Positions 4,951-6,936 of a stretch of 6,936 nucleotides of DNA are shown here, in pieces (position 1 is the first letter of the stretch; each line of letters begins with the position of its first letter). Source of the DNA: an uncultured Bacteroidales bacterium (lineage in GTDB: Bacteria; Bacteroidota; Bacteroidia; Bacteroidales; UBA932); contig CAMJHW010000071.1 of assembly GCA_946405645.1 (NCBI GenBank), positions 1-6,936 on the forward strand, given 5' to 3'. A model generated the notes under the pieces. It had not been told where the DNA came from. It saw only the letters and a list, made by a program, of their open reading frames with translations, and ran no database searches. Both the position numbers and the translations under genes were made by a program.

Positions 4951-6858
4951 ATGGCTAGTACTCCCGTTACCAACTATACCGACGACAACATAAAAACCAT
5001 CGAAGGAGTCGAGCACATCCGGCTTCGTCCCGGCATGTACATCGGCCGCCTCGGCGACGGAAGCAAGGAAGGTGACGGCATCTATGTCCTGCTCAAGGAG
5101 ATCGTGGACAACTCCATCGACGAGTACGCCATGGGCTTCGGCAAGCAGATCCTGATCAATATCGAGAACGACGAAGTCTCCGTGCGCGACTTCGGCCGCG
5201 GCATTCCGCTCGACTCCGTCATCAAGGCCACCAGCATACTGAACACGGGAGGCAAGTTCGACGACAAGGCCTTCAAGAAGTCCGTAGGCCTGAACGGCGT
5301 CGGCACCAAGGCCGTCAACGCGCTCTCCGAGAGTTTCCACGTGTGCTCTTTCCGCGACGGCGAGAGGTCGTGGGCGACCTTCGAGCGCGGCGAGCTCGTG
5401 GACAGCGGCCGCGGCGAGACCAAGGAGAAGAACGGCACCCTCGTGGTCTTCAAGCCGGACTCCATGATGTTCAGCAAGTTCTCCTACAACCTGGACTACG
5501 TCCGGACCATGGTCAAGAACTACTCGTATCTGAAGAAAGGCCTTACCCTCATCTTCAACGGCGAGTCCTACAAGTCCGAGAACGGTCTGCTCGACCTGGT
5601 CAACGAGAACCTCTCCGAGGCTCCCCTCTACCCTCCCATCCACCTCGAGGGCGAGGACATCGAGATAGTGCTCTCGCACGGCAACTCCTATGGGGAGAAC
5701 ATCTCCTCGTTCGTCAATGGCCAGAACACCCGCGACGGCGGCACGCACCTGGCGGCGTACCGCGAAGCGGTCGCCAAGACTCTCAAGGAGTTCTTCAAGA
5801 AGAACTACGACCCCGTCGACTGCCGCCAGGGCATCGTCGGAGCCATCAGCATCCAGATCCAGGAGCCCAATTTCGAAGGCCAGACCAAGACCAAGCTCGG
5901 ATCCACCTACATGTGGGAGAAGCAGGTCAAAGGCAAGGACGGAGTCCTCACCACCGACATAGGCCCGACCATCCGAAGCTTCGTCAACGACTTCATCTCC
6001 AAGAACTTAAATAACTACCTGACCATCCACAAGGAGCTGCAGCCCATCATCGAGGAGAAGATCAAGGCTTCGCAGAAGGAGCGCGAGGAGATCTCCAGCA
6101 TCCAGAAGAAGACCCGCGAGCGCAACAAGAGGGCCAACGTCTATAACCGCAAGCTCCGCGACTGCCGCTTCCACTTCAACGACAAGGTCACGGAGAAGAA
6201 TGCCGAGGATGTCGAGAAGTCCAGCATCTTCATCACCGAGGGAGACTCCGCAAGCGGAACCATCACCAAGGTCCGTAACGCCAACAACCAGGCCGTGTTC
6301 AGCCTCCGGGGCAAGCCCATCAACTGTTACAAGGAGAGCCGCAAGAAGGTCGCCGAGAACGAGGAGCTCAACCTTCTGATCTCAGCCCTCGGAGTCGAGG
6401 ACGATCTCGAGAACCTCCGCTACAACAATATCATCGTGGCCACCGATGCCGACGACGACGGGATGCACATCCGCATGCTGGTCTTGACTTTCATAATGAA
6501 GTATTATCCGGACCTGATCCGCCGCGGCCACGTCCACATCCTTCAGACTCCCCTCTTCCGCGTCAGGAACAAGAAATCCACGAAGTACTGTTATTCCATC
6601 GAGGAGAAGGAAGATGCCGTCAAGGCCCTCAAAACCGGCGTGGAGATCACCCGTTTCAAAGGTCTGGGTGAGATTTCCTCCGACGAGTTCGTCGATTTCA
6701 TCGGAGAGAACATGCGCCTGGATCCCGTGAAACTCTCCGACGAGGAGTCCATTTCGGACATCATGTCCTTCTACATGGGCGACAATACCATCGAGCGCCA
6801 GAACTTCATCCGGGAGAACCTCCGTTCCGAGGAAGAGCTGGAGGACGTCAACATCTAA
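4951..6858 (+). CDS. parE: DNA topoisomerase IV subunit B (type IIA topoisomerase ATPase subunit)
   Basis: The 635-residue protein is a complete type IIA topoisomerase B subunit, which binds and hydrolyses ATP to drive strand passage with subunit A (ParC) and decatenates replicated chromosomes. The GHKL ATPase domain shows the catalytic base E50 and Mg-binding N54 in KEIVDNSIDE, then D80-FGRGIP (D80 matching GyrB D73, R83 matching R76, P86 matching P79) and the lid GLNGVGTKAVNALS (113-126). The transducer domain carries the QTKTKL loop (311-316) with the ATP-sensing Gln and Lys. The TOPRIM domain has EGDSASG (430-436, catalytic E430) and TDADDDGMHI (498-507; D499, D501, D503), then QTPLFRVRNKK and RFKGLGEIS. 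The wording RLRPGMYIGRLGDGS, GLNGVGTKAVN and RFKGLGEISSDEF fits Bacteroidetes ParE better than GyrB, which usually has GLHGVG and RYKGLGEM. All catalytic residues are present. No parC lies in view. Confidence 0.92.
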   Translation: MASTPVTNYTDDNIKTIEGVEHIRLRPGMYIGRLGDGSKEGDGIYVLLKEIVDNSIDEYAMGFGKQILINIENDEVSVRDFGRGIPLDSVIKATSILNTGGKFDDKAFKKSVGLNGVGTKAVNALSESFHVCSFRDGERSWATFERGELVDSGRGETKEKNGTLVVFKPDSMMFSKFSYNLDYVRTMVKNYSYLKKGLTLIFNGESYKSENGLLDLVNENLSEAPLYPPIHLEGEDIEIVLSHGNSYGENISSFVNGQNTRDGGTHLAAYREAVAKTLKEFFKKNYDPVDCRQGIVGAISIQIQEPNFEGQTKTKLGSTYMWEKQVKGKDGVLTTDIGPTIRSFVNDFISKNLNNYLTIHKELQPIIEEKIKASQKEREEISSIQKKTRERNKRANVYNRKLRDCRFHFNDKVTEKNAEDVEKSSIFITEGDSASGTITKVRNANNQAVFSLRGKPINCYKESRKKVAENEELNLLISALGVEDDLENLRYNNIIVATDADDDGMHIRMLVLTFIMKYYPDLIRRGHVHILQTPLFRVRNKKSTKYCYSIEEKEDAVKALKTGVEITRFKGLGEISSDEFVDFIGENMRLDPVKLSDEESISDIMSFYMGDNTIERQNFIRENLRSEEELEDVNI

Positions 6859-6888
6859 TCGCCCGCCTCGTCACGCGCACGAAAAAGA

Positions 6889-6920
6889 TTTGGTTTTCAC
6901 CGAAATAAACCCTATATTTG
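6889..6920 (+). promoter_or_regulatory. Strong promoter pointing out of the right edge
   Basis: TTTG (6889-6892), 20 bases and TATATTTG (6913-6920) match the Bacteroidetes consensus exactly. Transcription should begin near 6924-6927, which leaves only about 10 nt of transcript before the window ends. It lies 30 bp after the parE stop codon and reads in the same direction, so the next gene has its own promoter. Whether the product is a protein or a stable RNA cannot be seen. The last bases GCGGATT contain no ATG. Confidence 0.75.
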
Positions 6921-6936
6921 CAGCCCTTTGCGGATT

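Noticed and set aside
4112..5748. Two long minus-strand frames (4112-4909 and 4714-5748) opposite the DUF1573 and parE genes
   Set aside because: They lack domains and have biased composition. The second even crosses the intergenic gap between two well-supported genes. Both are shadows of codon bias.
4951..6858. GyrB rather than ParE
   Set aside because: The B subunits are close homologues. However, the motif variants GLNGVGTKAVN, RFKGLGEISSDEF and QTPLFRVRNKK and the length of 635 fit Bacteroidetes ParE better. A tree with both paralogues of one genome would settle it.
6859..6888. A terminator after parE
   Set aside because: Only a 4-bp stem TCGT/ACGA (6868-6871 with 6879-6882) is present and it is followed by an A run, not a T run, on the coding strand.
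1..6936. A previously undescribed multi-gene system
   Set aside because: The genes belong to known families, lie in several independent transcription units with their own promoters and show no shared pathway. No repeats, array, transposase or defence-type domain is present. The novelty is limited to the short LysR-type protein and local regulatory layout.

Overview
The window looks like a piece of chromosome from a member of the Bacteroidetes (Bacteroidota), probably Bacteroidales with moderately high G+C. Three things support this. Repeated promoter elements match the Bacteroidetes sigma-factor consensus TTTG-N19-21-TAnnTTTG. Most starts lack a Shine-Dalgarno sequence. The gene content also fits: a large PqqL-like M16 peptidase, a DUF1573 protein, a short 2[4Fe-4S] ferredoxin and a ParE of the Bacteroidetes type. 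The species cannot be fixed from this sequence.

Layout from left to right. At the left edge the first 11 codons of an unidentified minus-strand gene (1-33) run off the window. Just upstream of it, in the direction of transcription, is a strong hairpin (46-70) that ends a full-length secreted M16 zinc peptidase gene (79-2898, minus). A 96-bp AT-rich divergent region (2899-2994) carries back-to-back promoters for the peptidase and for a very short LysR-type regulator (2995-3450, plus) that has the DNA-binding domain but almost no effector domain. Converging on the regulator, with 8 bp between the stops, is a 56-residue ferredoxin gene (3459-3629, minus), whose likely terminator lies inside the last codons of the regulator. 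A second divergent promoter region (3630-3745) separates the ferredoxin from an exported DUF1573 protein (3746-4912, plus). parE (4951-6858, plus) follows after 38 bp with its own -7 box. The window ends 16 nt past a perfect promoter (6889-6920) for an unseen transcript.

The genes do not form one pathway. Peptidase and DUF1573 protein are predicted to be exported, the ferredoxin is a cytoplasmic electron carrier, and ParE is the ATPase subunit of topoisomerase IV. The regulator is divergent from the peptidase gene, the classical LysR arrangement, so that gene and the regulator itself are its most plausible targets. I see no mobile element, CRISPR array, defence system or complete RNA gene. 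The points most worth a second look are the mini-LysR protein, the terminator embedded in its coding sequence, a possible leaderless mRNA for the DUF1573 gene, and the hairpin placed directly before the start codon of the left-edge gene.
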